Counted from the stretch's first letter, positions 1 through 6,794 are shown. The stretch is 9,448 bases of DNA from Vallitaleaceae bacterium (GCA_027858555.1 JAQICP010000245.1:1-9448), one strand, 5' to 3'. The notes: generated from the letters alone by a model not told the origin. Numbers and translations are program-made.

Positions 1-73
1 AGAATGAGATAATTATATCAAAATTGTGTGTATTTACTATCTGTAATCTGAAGGATCAACTGGAGGTTAAAAG

Positions 74-2761
74 ATGGATAATAAAACAGAGGGAAATAAT
101 CAAGTGGACAGTAAAGAACGTTTTTACAGATCGATTATTGATAATTTTCCGATTGGCTATTCATATAATAAGATAATCCTTAATGAAAAGGGTGAGCCTT
201 GTGATTATACGATTATTGAAACTAATTATGCTTATGCAAGAGCAACAGGAAAAAACGAAGAAGAACTTATAGGCAAGAATATCTCAGAGGTATTGCCCGA
301 ATTCATAGAGTATGATTTCGATTGGATCAAGCGTTTTGGTGAAATAGCCATTAATGGTGGCGAAAAAGAGATGGAATTATTTTCAGCAGTTCTAAATAGA
401 TGGTTTCGTATTAAAGTCTACTCACCAGAGCGGGGTTACTTTATAACCCATTATCAGGATGTTACAGGACCTAAAATGCAATTTAAAGAGCTTAGACGTA
501 GTAGAGATAATATCGCCAACATCATAAAAGGTACAGGCGTTGGCACTTGGGAATGGCATATTCCTGAAAATGTGATTATTATTAATGATCGTTGGGCAGA
601 AATAATTGGTTATACATTAGAAGAATTATCTCCTGTCAGTTTCGAGAAATGGGAAGACCTTACCCATCCTGATGATTTAGAAAAAGCAAAAGCTCAATTA
701 GATAAAGTGTTAAAAAAAGAGTTAGATAATTTTGATGTTGAAATTCGCATGAAGCATAAAAACGGCCATTGGGTATGGTTACTTGATAGAGGAAAAGTCG
801 CTTTATGGACTGAGAACGGCAAGCCTTTAGAGATGTTGGGTACGCATACAGATATATCTGAACTTAAAAGAATTATGAAAGAGACAGAAGATGGTCAAGA
901 AAGATACCGTGGCCTTGTAGAACATTTAGGGGCAGGTGTGGTTGTTCATGCACCAGATAGTTCCATCATTATAAGTAACAACAGGGCATCTGAATTACTT
1001 GGTTTATCAGAGGACCAAATGAGAGGCAAAAAAGCCATCAATCCCGATTGGAAATTTATTCGCGAGGATAGAACACCATTACCATTTGAGGATTATCCCG
1101 TTAACGAGGTACTGACTAATCGAAAAGCTATCAAGAATGAAACACTTGGCATATGTCAGGCTAATACGGAAGATATTACATGGGTTACTGTGAACGGCGT
1201 ACCTATTTATGATCTTTCAGGTGAGCTAGTCGAGGTGGTCATTAGTTTTATTGATGTTACAGAAGTGATAGAAGCTGAAGTTACTTTGCGTGAAAGTGAA
1301 TCTAGACATAAGGCAATGGTTGCGGGTATTTCAGATGTTATTGGCATTTTAGATAGTAATGGGATTATCACATATAAGAGCCCTAATATTAGCAAGTGGT
1401 TTGGTTGGGAGCCTGAAGATTTAGTCGGAAAAAATGGATGGTTTACTATGCATCCTGATGATGCAGACAGAACCAAACTAGCATTTCAAAAAATCGTAAG
1501 TACTGATCATGGCAGTGAGACAGTTGAATATCGTTATAGGTGTAAAGATGGTTCTTATAAAATGGTTGAGCTAACAGCAACGAATCATCTTGATGACGCA
1601 TATATTAATGGCATTTTACTAAACTATAAAGATATTACAGAGAGGCAATTGGCAGAAAAGGCTATTGCCGAAGAAAGAGAACGATTAGCTGTCACTTTAC
1701 GCAGTATTGGTGACGGTGTTATTACAACGGACATAGAAGGCAATGTGCTGATTATGAACCGAGTGGCTGAGTTGTTAACTGGGTGGCTTCAAGAAGAAGC
1801 TATGGGTAAGCCAATCACAACAGTCTTTAATGTTATCGACGAAAGTACTAGATTAGCACATGAGAATCCTGTCAAAAAAGTACTCACAGATGGCGAAATC
1901 ATCGAACTCGCAAATCATACGGTCCTTATATCAAAAGACGGCAGTGAAAGAGCTGTTGCTGATAGTGGTGCCCCAATACGTAATAGGAATAGTGAAATAA
2001 TTGGTGTGGTTCTTGTGTTTAGAGATATGACAGAGAAACAAAAGTTGTTAAGTAATATGCAGAGAATTGACAAACTAGATTCACTGGGTATATTAGCAGG
2101 TGGCATTGCCCATGATTTTAATAATCTACTTGGTGGAATCTTTGGCTATATTGATATGGCCAGAATGTCATGTAATGATAGTGAGAAAGCATTAGGATAT
2201 CTAGATAAGGCTTTATCGGTATTCGACAGAGCAAAAGACCTTACCCAGCAGTTATTGACCTTTTCTAAAGGCGGGGTGCCAAAACGAACAACGGGTCAGA
2301 TTGGGTATGCTATTAAGAAAAATGCAACATTTGTTCTATCTGGAACGAATATTAATAGTGAGTTTATAATAGCGAAAGACCTTTGGCTATGTGATTTTGA
2401 TAAGTACCAAATAGGTCAAGTGATAGATAATATGCTGATTAATGCCCTGCAGGCTATGCCAAATGGAGGAACAGTGACTATTGCAGTGAATAATAAGTAT
2501 ATTGAAGATGGTGAAATACCTATAATCCCAAATGGAAAATATATTGAAATTACCATAAAAGATGAAGGAGAAGGCATAGACAAGAAAACACTTAAGTATA
2601 TATTCGACCCATTTTTTAGTACGAAACAGAAGGGCAATGGGCTAGGGCTAGCTACATGTTATTCAATTATTCAAAAACACGAGGGCTTTATAGAAGTCGA
2701 ATCTCAGGTTGGAAAAGGCAGTTCCTTTCATATCTATTTGCCTGCATCTGAGCAAAAATAA
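74..2761 (+). CDS. Multi-PAS cytoplasmic sensor histidine kinase
   Basis: This 895-aa protein should sense a signal through PAS domains and autophosphorylate a histidine. Five PAS/PAC-like modules can be read in order at about residues 17-135, 142-265, 276-400, 410-525 and 536-655. The second and fourth carry the HPDD signature of the PAS_3 type. The dimerisation/phosphoacceptor helix follows, with AGGIAHDFNN and His680. The HATPase domain has an N box (N786, N790), a G1 box DEGEGI (830-835), an F box FDPFFSTK (844-851) and a G2 box GNGLGLA (854-860), so all kinase motifs are present. No membrane segment is visible, so the sensor is probably cytoplasmic; the ligand is unknown. The ATG follows GGAGG (62-66) at 7 bases. 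Bases 1-73 hold no convincing promoter. The stop abuts the receiver gene in the same frame, and the two together have the layout of a hybrid kinase. Confidence 0.93.
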   Translation: MDNKTEGNNQVDSKERFYRSIIDNFPIGYSYNKIILNEKGEPCDYTIIETNYAYARATGKNEEELIGKNISEVLPEFIEYDFDWIKRFGEIAINGGEKEMELFSAVLNRWFRIKVYSPERGYFITHYQDVTGPKMQFKELRRSRDNIANIIKGTGVGTWEWHIPENVIIINDRWAEIIGYTLEELSPVSFEKWEDLTHPDDLEKAKAQLDKVLKKELDNFDVEIRMKHKNGHWVWLLDRGKVALWTENGKPLEMLGTHTDISELKRIMKETEDGQERYRGLVEHLGAGVVVHAPDSSIIISNNRASELLGLSEDQMRGKKAINPDWKFIREDRTPLPFEDYPVNEVLTNRKAIKNETLGICQANTEDITWVTVNGVPIYDLSGELVEVVISFIDVTEVIEAEVTLRESESRHKAMVAGISDVIGILDSNGIITYKSPNISKWFGWEPEDLVGKNGWFTMHPDDADRTKLAFQKIVSTDHGSETVEYRYRCKDGSYKMVELTATNHLDDAYINGILLNYKDITERQLAEKAIAEERERLAVTLRSIGDGVITTDIEGNVLIMNRVAELLTGWLQEEAMGKPITTVFNVIDESTRLAHENPVKKVLTDGEIIELANHTVLISKDGSERAVADSGAPIRNRNSEIIGVVLVFRDMTEKQKLLSNMQRIDKLDSLGILAGGIAHDFNNLLGGIFGYIDMARMSCNDSEKALGYLDKALSVFDRAKDLTQQLLTFSKGGVPKRTTGQIGYAIKKNATFVLSGTNINSEFIIAKDLWLCDFDKYQIGQVIDNMLINALQAMPNGGTVTIAVNNKYIEDGEIPIIPNGKYIEITIKDEGEGIDKKTLKYIFDPFFSTKQKGNGLGLATCYSIIQKHEGFIEVESQVGKGSSFHIYLPASEQK

Positions 2762-3181
2762 GTGACGCATGAGATCATAATTGCCGAAGATCATAAAGGC
2801 ATTGGTACTATTTTAGTCATAGATGATGAAGAATTTATGCGAGAGATTGTAGCCAAGATGGTTAATGGAATGGGTTACCAGGCGCTTCTAGCAGTTGATG
2901 GGGAAAAAGCATTAGAGCAATGCGCCTTAATAAAGAAACAAGGTAATACAATTAGAGCGGCCATCTTCGATTTGACTATTCCTGGCGGTATGGGAGGGAA
3001 AGAAACAATCAAAGGATTTAAAGAAATATTTCCTGATGCACCTGTTTTTGCTTCAAGTGGTTTTTCGGAAGATCCAACCATTGCAAGACCCAGGGATTTT
3101 GGTTTTACAGATAGCATACGTAAGCCATATAAAGAAAGTGAATTAGCTATAATGTTTGAGAAGTATTTAAAGGATATATAG
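2762..3181 (+). CDS. Stand-alone receiver (REC) domain protein, possibly the detached receiver of a hybrid kinase
   Basis: This 139-aa single receiver domain has the acidic pocket D21/D22, the phosphoacceptor D70 (IFDLTIPGG), the switch residue S98 (ASSGF) and the invariant K121 (RKPY). No output domain follows. The proposed start is GTG directly after the kinase TAA, in the same frame. There is no clear Shine-Dalgarno sequence before it, and no other ATG, GTG or TTG lies upstream of the acidic pocket in this frame; the next Met is residue 26. Translation therefore probably depends on coupling to the kinase or on readthrough. The N-terminal stretch before GIGTILVIDDE resembles the usual linker between the ATPase and receiver domains of hybrid kinases. 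Its phosphodonor is most likely the adjacent kinase. The existence of the domain is certain; whether it is made as a separate protein is not. Confidence 0.82.
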   Translation: MTHEIIIAEDHKGIGTILVIDDEEFMREIVAKMVNGMGYQALLAVDGEKALEQCALIKKQGNTIRAAIFDLTIPGGMGGKETIKGFKEIFPDAPVFASSGFSEDPTIARPRDFGFTDSIRKPYKESELAIMFEKYLKDI

Positions 3182-3290
3182 TAATCATCATGTAAGCAAT
3201 GGCGATGAATTATCATAACAATTGCCTCGTTCTGCAATAGGAAAGTATCCACCTATATACTGTGATAGTTGTCGTTATTAGCATGAAATG

Positions 3291-3354
3291 TCATGAATAC
3301 ACCTGATTATGTAATTGAAAGCAATATATATCATGAATAGCCTAACTGATTATG
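3291..3354 (+). promoter_or_regulatory. Imperfect direct repeat upstream of the GyrI-like/AraC operon, candidate operator
   Basis: Two copies of the arms TCATGAATA and TGATTATG occur at 3291-3311 and 3331-3354. All 17 arm bases are identical, but the spacer between the arms is 4 bases in the first copy and 7 in the second. The copies start 40 bp apart and end 30 bp before the start codon at 3384. AraC-family proteins commonly bind direct repeats near their own promoters, and an AraC-type gene is in the downstream operon, so autoregulation is plausible. No good -35/-10 pair could be assigned in 3182-3383, and that stretch holds no other gene. Confidence 0.45.
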
Positions 3355-3371
3355 GGAAAATAGAGTCAGAA

Positions 3372-3378
3372 AGAGGTG
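3372..3378 (+). promoter_or_regulatory. Ribosome binding site deciding the start at 3384
   Basis: AGAGGTG lies 5 bases before ATG 3384. The in-frame ATG codons further upstream (3315, 3333) have no comparable site and would add a non-conserved-looking leader that runs through the direct repeat. Confidence 0.75.
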
Positions 3379-3383
3379 TTAAT

Positions 3384-4289
3384 ATGAAATATAAAATTAT
3401 GGATCAAGAAACAATATACCTTGCGGGTGTTGTACATTATGGACCGTTACTAGAAGGTGACTATCATAGTAAAAAGGCGGAATATCATAAAAAATATAAT
3501 TTTGAAAATGATAAGGTATTTCAGAAAAATGTGGATGACCTTCGAAGGAATGCAAGTGAACTGGGTAATCAGATAAAAGAAGATATAAAGAACAATGTAA
3601 ATGGATGGCATGATAAACACAAGGATGGCGATTTTAGAGATGATGTGGATGAGGCGATAGATAGGCTTAGAGACATGATGAAGTCTATGGGTAAGCATAT
3701 TGAAAATAATTCTCAGAATTGGGAAGCCAATATAAAGGGTTGGGGAAGCAGTTTTGAAAGTAATATGGAAGGTTTTGGAGAAAAAATGAGCGCTTGGGGT
3801 GAGTCTATAAGAGAGAAGATGCCCATCTTCGGTGAATCATCAAAAGGTAATAATGATAATAAATCCGAGGAGAATAACCAAGCCTCAAATATTAAACGAC
3901 ATGGGATATACAGAACTTATAAAGAAATCTACCAAAAACATATCGAAGAGCATATAGATCACATTAACAGAAATACTTTTTATGAAGTCCAGGTTCTAGA
4001 TACATCCTTCGAGCATGCGACAACTTTGGTTATGTTAGGAGGAAGGATGGCAGCCCTAGATCAGATGAGGTATCCTGTAGCAACTATGACATTTGAACCC
4101 TATAAATGGGTAGATGTAAAATTAACTGCAAGTGAATATGGAAAAGACTGGCTTGGTAATCTAGAAAGGTCAGAAAAATTGAAAGATTATACATTTGAAC
4201 CTTACTTTATTGTAAAACATAGGGATAAAGGCATATCTGATGAAGTGCATCTCATATGTCCAATAAGTGAGAAAATAGATGAAAGATGA
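3384..4289 (+). CDS. GyrI-like effector-binding domain protein with a long helical repeat insertion
   Basis: The 301-aa protein begins like a GyrI-like domain (IYLAGVVHYGPLL, residues 11-23) and resumes that fold from about H173. The C-terminal part has a FEPY motif twice (237-240 and 271-274), a W-L segment between them, and an ending EVHLICPIS typical of the family. GyrI-like domains bind small hydrophobic or cationic ligands in regulators such as Rob and BmrR. Between the two parts sits about 140 residues of charged, Asn/Asp/Lys/Glu-rich and apparently helical sequence. At its end aromatic residues W113, W120, F131, W138 and F149 are spaced 7, 11, 7 and 11. No signal peptide or membrane span is visible. 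The gene overlaps the AraC-type regulator by 11 bases, so the two are probably co-translated and work together, perhaps with this protein as ligand sensor or modulator. Domain assignment is from pattern recognition only. Confidence 0.8.
   Translation: MKYKIMDQETIYLAGVVHYGPLLEGDYHSKKAEYHKKYNFENDKVFQKNVDDLRRNASELGNQIKEDIKNNVNGWHDKHKDGDFRDDVDEAIDRLRDMMKSMGKHIENNSQNWEANIKGWGSSFESNMEGFGEKMSAWGESIREKMPIFGESSKGNNDNKSEENNQASNIKRHGIYRTYKEIYQKHIEEHIDHINRNTFYEVQVLDTSFEHATTLVMLGGRMAALDQMRYPVATMTFEPYKWVDVKLTASEYGKDWLGNLERSEKLKDYTFEPYFIVKHRDKGISDEVHLICPISEKIDER
3741..3848 (+). repeat. Two tandem 54-bp (18-codon) units encoding an amphipathic repeat
   Basis: The units W120-A137 and W138-G155 align without gaps. 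Seven of 18 residues are identical: W, G, S, M, F, G and E, giving the pattern WGxS then four residues, M, two residues, FGE. A shorter relative, NWEANIKGWG, precedes them. Eighteen residues are exactly five turns of an ideal alpha helix, so the aromatic residues would line one face. DNA identity is low, so the duplication is old or is maintained at the protein level. Confidence 0.6.
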
Positions 4290-5109
4290 TATAAAGCTGA
4301 TCATAAAGACAGTCAGGTATATTGAGGAGAATCTAAAGGACAAACTAAGTCTTGAAGACATTGCTGGTGAAGCTGGGTTTTCGAAGTATTATTTTACACG
4401 CCTTTTTGTAAAATATACCAGTCAATCTCCGTATGATTACTACAGAGGCAGGAAATTGACTGAAACAATCACATACATGAAAAATATGGATTGTAGAATT
4501 ATTGATGCAGCGTTTGAATATGGATTTAGTAGTCCGGAGGTCTTTGCTAGAGCTTGTGCAACTGAATTTGGAAAGTCACCTTCAGTCATCAAAAAGGAAA
4601 TCACAAGCGGGACATTTATCGGTATTGAACCTATCAGTGAAGGTTATCTATGGTTTATCAATAACTATATTTTTGAGCCGAGAATTGAACTACTTGATAG
4701 TCTTCTTTTGATGGGCGTGGGGTATTTTTCAGATAGCTTGAATGAAACGTTATACAATATGCCCCTAGAACAATTGCGAGATTTGAAGACTAACGGTAAT
4801 GCCCAATTATTTAAAGTTAGCTGGATAGAGAAACAGGCTATGGGCTATATGAATTTTATCGGACAGCAAAACATGGATGGTGCTGCCAGTGATGCGTTAC
4901 TCAATAAAAAATTACCTAAGATGGCATACTTGATATTTGATTTTAATTTGCACTCAGAGGAATTGCCTTATTTTTATAATTATATCTATTATGACTATTT
5001 GCCGAAAATTTCATATGAGATTGTGACATCAATTCATATAGAAGTCTTTGATATAGAAGACAGTAAGCGTGTCAGTAAGCTCTATATTCCGGTTATACCG
5101 ATGACTTAA
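4279..5109 (+). CDS. AraC-family transcriptional regulator with GyrI-like C-terminal domain
   Basis: This 276-aa regulator has the Rob-like order: DNA-binding domain first, ligand domain second. Residues 1-107 contain the two helix-turn-helix units of the family: LSLEDIAGEAGFSKYYFTRLF (23-43) and IIDAAFEYGFSSPEVFARAC (74-93), followed by the usual FGKSPS (97-102). Residues 113-276 look like a GyrI-like effector-binding domain, ending in YIYYDYLPK, a segment resembling the family's conserved W-L-P stretch, and SKLYIPVIP. The start ATG lies inside the end of the upstream gene (11-base overlap) with only a weak GTGAG 8 bases before it, so translation is likely coupled. It probably regulates its own operon through the direct repeat at 3291-3354, and possibly multidrug- or stress-type genes elsewhere. 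The effector is unknown. No terminator hairpin is visible after the stop. Confidence 0.88.
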   Translation: MKDDIKLIIKTVRYIEENLKDKLSLEDIAGEAGFSKYYFTRLFVKYTSQSPYDYYRGRKLTETITYMKNMDCRIIDAAFEYGFSSPEVFARACATEFGKSPSVIKKEITSGTFIGIEPISEGYLWFINNYIFEPRIELLDSLLLMGVGYFSDSLNETLYNMPLEQLRDLKTNGNAQLFKVSWIEKQAMGYMNFIGQQNMDGAASDALLNKKLPKMAYLIFDFNLHSEELPYFYNYIYYDYLPKISYEIVTSIHIEVFDIEDSKRVSKLYIPVIPMT

Positions 5110-5155
5110 TATGCTTTCTTGTAGATTAATACTATCAAATATACACAGTCAATAT

Positions 5156-5183
5156 TTGCCAAATGTATCAATCATGGTATAAT
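5156..5183 (+). promoter_or_regulatory. Sigma-A-type promoter for the small membrane protein operon
   Basis: TTGCCA (5156-5161) and a perfect TATAAT (5178-5183) are 16 bp apart, and a TG dinucleotide one base before the -10 makes it an extended -10 element. Transcription should start near 5190, giving a leader of about 20 bases before the ATG at 5212. Confidence 0.75.
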
Positions 5184-5211
5184 AAATATAGCCATGAAAG
5201 GAGTGTTCACT

Positions 5212-5373
5212 ATGTTGGAGTATAGCGATAAAATTCATAATAAAATAGGTAACGTAGGACGTGCAGGTATTGTTCTTGGCATCGTATTGATTATTGTTGG
5301 GATTACCATTGGCACGATTTCTATCGTATTTGGTGCTAATGCATTATCAGCCAATAAACACTTAATCGATTAA
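5212..5373 (+). CDS. Small single-span membrane protein, 53 aa
   Basis: This short gene encodes 53 residues: a polar N-terminus (1-17), one hydrophobic Gly/Ile/Val-rich span (about 18-43) and a short polar end NKHLID. The ATG is preceded at 8 bases by AAAGGAG (5197-5203), and a strong promoter lies just upstream, which supports it as a real gene despite its length. An in-frame ATG at 5194 is less likely because that ribosome binding site lies inside it. It is the first gene of a four-gene membrane operon; the next gene starts 10 bases after its stop. Function is not recognised. The glycine-rich span resembles the DUF4190 style of small membrane proteins, without a firm assignment. Confidence 0.78.
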   Translation: MLEYSDKIHNKIGNVGRAGIVLGIVLIIVGITIGTISIVFGANALSANKHLID

Positions 5374-5383
5374 AGGATAGCAT

Positions 5384-5623
5384 ATGAAATTATACAGAGA
5401 ACGTAATCACTTTAGTACAATTGGACTTGGGCTAGGGATATTAGGGATGTTTATGTGGTTAATACCCATTGCAGGTATTGTAGTATCAATAGCCTGCCTT
5501 ATTTTTGTGAGTATCGGACTCGGCAGTAGGTGGAAGACAAGCGCTTATTTTGGATTGGTTTTAGGCATACTGAGCTTGGCATTAACTATACTTAGAAGTG
5601 CACTTGTCTTCTATATGCGTTAG
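5384..5623 (+). CDS. Small multi-span membrane protein, DUF4190-like
   Basis: The 79-aa protein is mostly hydrophobic. After a basic N-terminus (KLYRERNH) there are probably three short spans at about 12-27, 28-46 and 54-77, with the Gly-rich patterns GLGLGILGM and FGLVLGILSL seen in DUF4190-type proteins. AAGGA (5373-5377) sits 6 bases before the ATG, overlapping the stop of the previous gene by one base. The VanZ-like gene starts 11 bases after its end. Role unknown; position suggests it works with the neighbouring membrane proteins. Confidence 0.8.
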   Translation: MKLYRERNHFSTIGLGLGILGMFMWLIPIAGIVVSIACLIFVSIGLGSRWKTSAYFGLVLGILSLALTILRSALVFYMR

Positions 5624-5634
5624 GGAGAGACATC

Positions 5635-6279
5635 ATGAAACATAATAACATACGCATAAGTGCTAAAGTCATTGGATTCATATTACTGGTAGCTTACTTT
5701 CTTATTTTAAGTTATGTGGTATTTTTTGCTACGGAATTTGGACGAGATGACAACCATGTATTTCAATATAATCTAGTGCCTCTTAAAACGATTTATAACT
5801 TTATCAGGTATCATCAGTCGGTAACTGTTAATGCGCTGATGGCGAATATATTAGGTAATGTGGTTGCTTTTATGCCGCTGGGATTCATAGTACCCATTGT
5901 TTTTAAAAGAAAAGAAACTTACTACTACTTTCATATCGTTGTCTTATGGGCTTTTATAGTTAGTCTCTTCATAGAAGTGGGACAGATTGTTATGTCTGTG
6001 GGCTCTTTTGATGTAGATGACCTGATTCTTAATACCCTTGGAGCAATGATTGGCTATTGGCTATATCTATATATTAGAAAGCTGTATAGGCAATTACATA
6101 TTAGAAGAAGTCGAATTGATAAGATAAAAGCTGATATAGCGAAAGCTAATAAGATGCAAGCTACTAAAAAGAAAGCTGATATAACAAAAGCTAATAAGAT
6201 GCAAGCTACTAAAAAGAAAGCGGCTAAGACGAAAGCTACTAATGCGAAAGCCAATAAAAAGCAAACAACTAAAAAGTGA
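5635..6279 (+). CDS. VanZ-family membrane protein with Lys/Ala-rich repeat tail
   Basis: This 214-aa protein has the VanZ-family pattern: a first span (about 12-32), NLVPLKTI (46-53), NILGN and MPLGF (71-84), a third span with E114-x-x-Q117, and FDVDDLILNTLG (125-136) leading into the last span (to about 147). Four spans put both ends in the cytoplasm. VanZ lowers teicoplanin susceptibility in Tn1546-type clusters, but most family members are of unknown function, and no other van gene is present. The tail from about 150 to 214 is unusual for the family: very basic, with two 15-residue repeats (166-180 and 181-195) and a degenerate continuation rich in K, A, T and N. GGGAGAG (5623-5629) gives a good ribosome binding site 5 bases before the ATG. 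Family assignment is secure from motifs; the role of the tail is unknown. Confidence 0.9.
   Translation: MKHNNIRISAKVIGFILLVAYFLILSYVVFFATEFGRDDNHVFQYNLVPLKTIYNFIRYHQSVTVNALMANILGNVVAFMPLGFIVPIVFKRKETYYYFHIVVLWAFIVSLFIEVGQIVMSVGSFDVDDLILNTLGAMIGYWLYLYIRKLYRQLHIRRSRIDKIKADIAKANKMQATKKKADITKANKMQATKKKAAKTKATNAKANKKQTTKK
6130..6219 (+). repeat. Two tandem 45-bp units in the VanZ-like tail
   Basis: Units 6130-6174 and 6175-6219 are nearly identical, differing at only a couple of bases around one codon (Ala to Thr). The following 6220-6276 is a degenerate continuation with the same Lys/Ala/Thr composition. The unit length is a multiple of three, so copy-number change would keep the reading frame. 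The near identity implies a recent duplication or ongoing slippage. Confidence 0.9.
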
Positions 6280-6303
6280 AAACAATTGAAGCACTAAAAA
6301 AAT

Positions 6304-6307
6304 GGAG
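6304..6307 (+). promoter_or_regulatory. Ribosome binding site deciding the start at 6314
   Basis: GGAG lies 6 bases before ATG 6314. The in-frame ATG at 6302 would have this site inside its own coding sequence and has only an A-rich stretch before it. Confidence 0.65.
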
Positions 6308-6313
6308 ATCATA

Positions 6314-6652
6314 ATGGGTAATAGAGGAAGGAATAAAAAAACAGAATTAAGACTGACAACTAAAAAGCACTCACTTTTTAGTATCGTTTCATTCATACTT
6401 GCCTTAGTGAGTGCTTGTTTATTAATTATTTCAATTGTATATACTGCTTTTTATAGTAAGGGTACTGATGGTAATGTGATGTTAATTGGTATGTTAACCA
6501 TTGTTGGTATGCTGGCCAATATATCTGGTACGATTTTCGGCATTATAGGGGAGTTTATGGTTGATGATACAAGAACTTTTTCGCATATCGGGCTAATCAT
6601 TCATGCCATCTTGTTATTAGCTAATATCAACATATTGACAATTGGATATTGA
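6314..6652 (+). CDS. Small three-span membrane protein, DUF6142-like
   Basis: The 112-aa protein has a basic N-terminus (1-19, several Lys/Arg), then three probable spans at about 22-44, 55-79 and 91-111. The layout and the KKHSLFSIVSFILALVS opening resemble DUF6142 proteins known from Clostridia, recalled rather than searched. It is the last gene of the operon begun at 5212 and starts 34 bases after the VanZ-like gene. Codons 16-35 contain two overlapping inverted repeats. The stop codon falls in the second copy of a partial 14-bp repeat (ATATTGACA at 6632 and 6646), so the extreme C-terminus may have been reshaped by that duplication. Function unknown. Confidence 0.82.
   Translation: MGNRGRNKKTELRLTTKKHSLFSIVSFILALVSACLLIISIVYTAFYSKGTDGNVMLIGMLTIVGMLANISGTIFGIIGEFMVDDTRTFSHIGLIIHAILLLANINILTIGY
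6359..6416 (+). other. Two overlapping, mutually exclusive inverted repeats inside a coding region
   Basis: Stem A pairs 6359-6367 with 6374-6382 (9 bp perfect, 6-base loop). Stem B pairs 6365-6375 with 6406-6416 (11 bp perfect, 30-base loop). They share bases 6365-6367 and 6374-6375, so only one can form fully at a time. Neither is followed by a T run, so this does not look like a simple intrinsic terminator. It could be chance or an RNA switch-like structure early in the last gene of the operon. Confidence 0.45.
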
Positions 6653-6668
6653 CATCTAACCGTAAATC

Positions 6669-6738
6669 AACTACCAAACAATAACCACCAAACAATAACC
6701 ACCAGACAATAACTACCAGATCATAACCACCGTGCAGC
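6669..6738. repeat. 14-bp tandem repeat array between convergent genes
   Basis: Four good units at 6669, 6683, 6697 and 6711 follow the pattern AAC(C/T)ACCAAACAAT, and a fifth at 6725-6738 is degraded. The array starts 17 bases after the stop of the DUF6142-like gene and lies in the 153-base gap before the convergent ECF gene. There is no gene or clear terminator in this gap. Confidence 0.85.
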
Positions 6739-6794
6739 ATCTATGAAGCAGTAACCAGTAAATTTCAGTAATTAGTTAAAATTATATCCAGTAG

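Noticed and set aside
2875..3252. Minus-strand open frame opposite the receiver gene
   Set aside because: The plus strand encodes a complete receiver domain with all key residues; the antisense frame shows no family features.
3221..3261. Possible hairpins ATTGC/GCAAT and AGTAT/ATACT after the receiver gene
   Set aside because: Stems are only 5 bp and no T run follows, so a terminator is not supported.
3256..3261. TATACT as a -10 box before the GyrI-like operon
   Set aside because: No acceptable -35 at 16-18 bp, and it lies far from the start codon.
3315..3383. Longer start for the GyrI-like gene at ATG 3315
   Set aside because: It has no ribosome binding site and runs through the direct repeat; ATG 3384 has AGAGGTG at good spacing.
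5635..6279. VanZ-like gene as a teicoplanin resistance determinant
   Set aside because: No other van genes are present and most VanZ-family proteins have no link to glycopeptides.
6094..6396. Minus-strand open frame opposite the VanZ tail
   Set aside because: It is the antisense of the repeat tail and the next gene, with Ser/Phe/Leu-rich composition and no ribosome binding site.
6669..6738. 14-bp repeats as a CRISPR array
   Set aside because: Units are too short and directly abutting, with no spacers and no cas genes.
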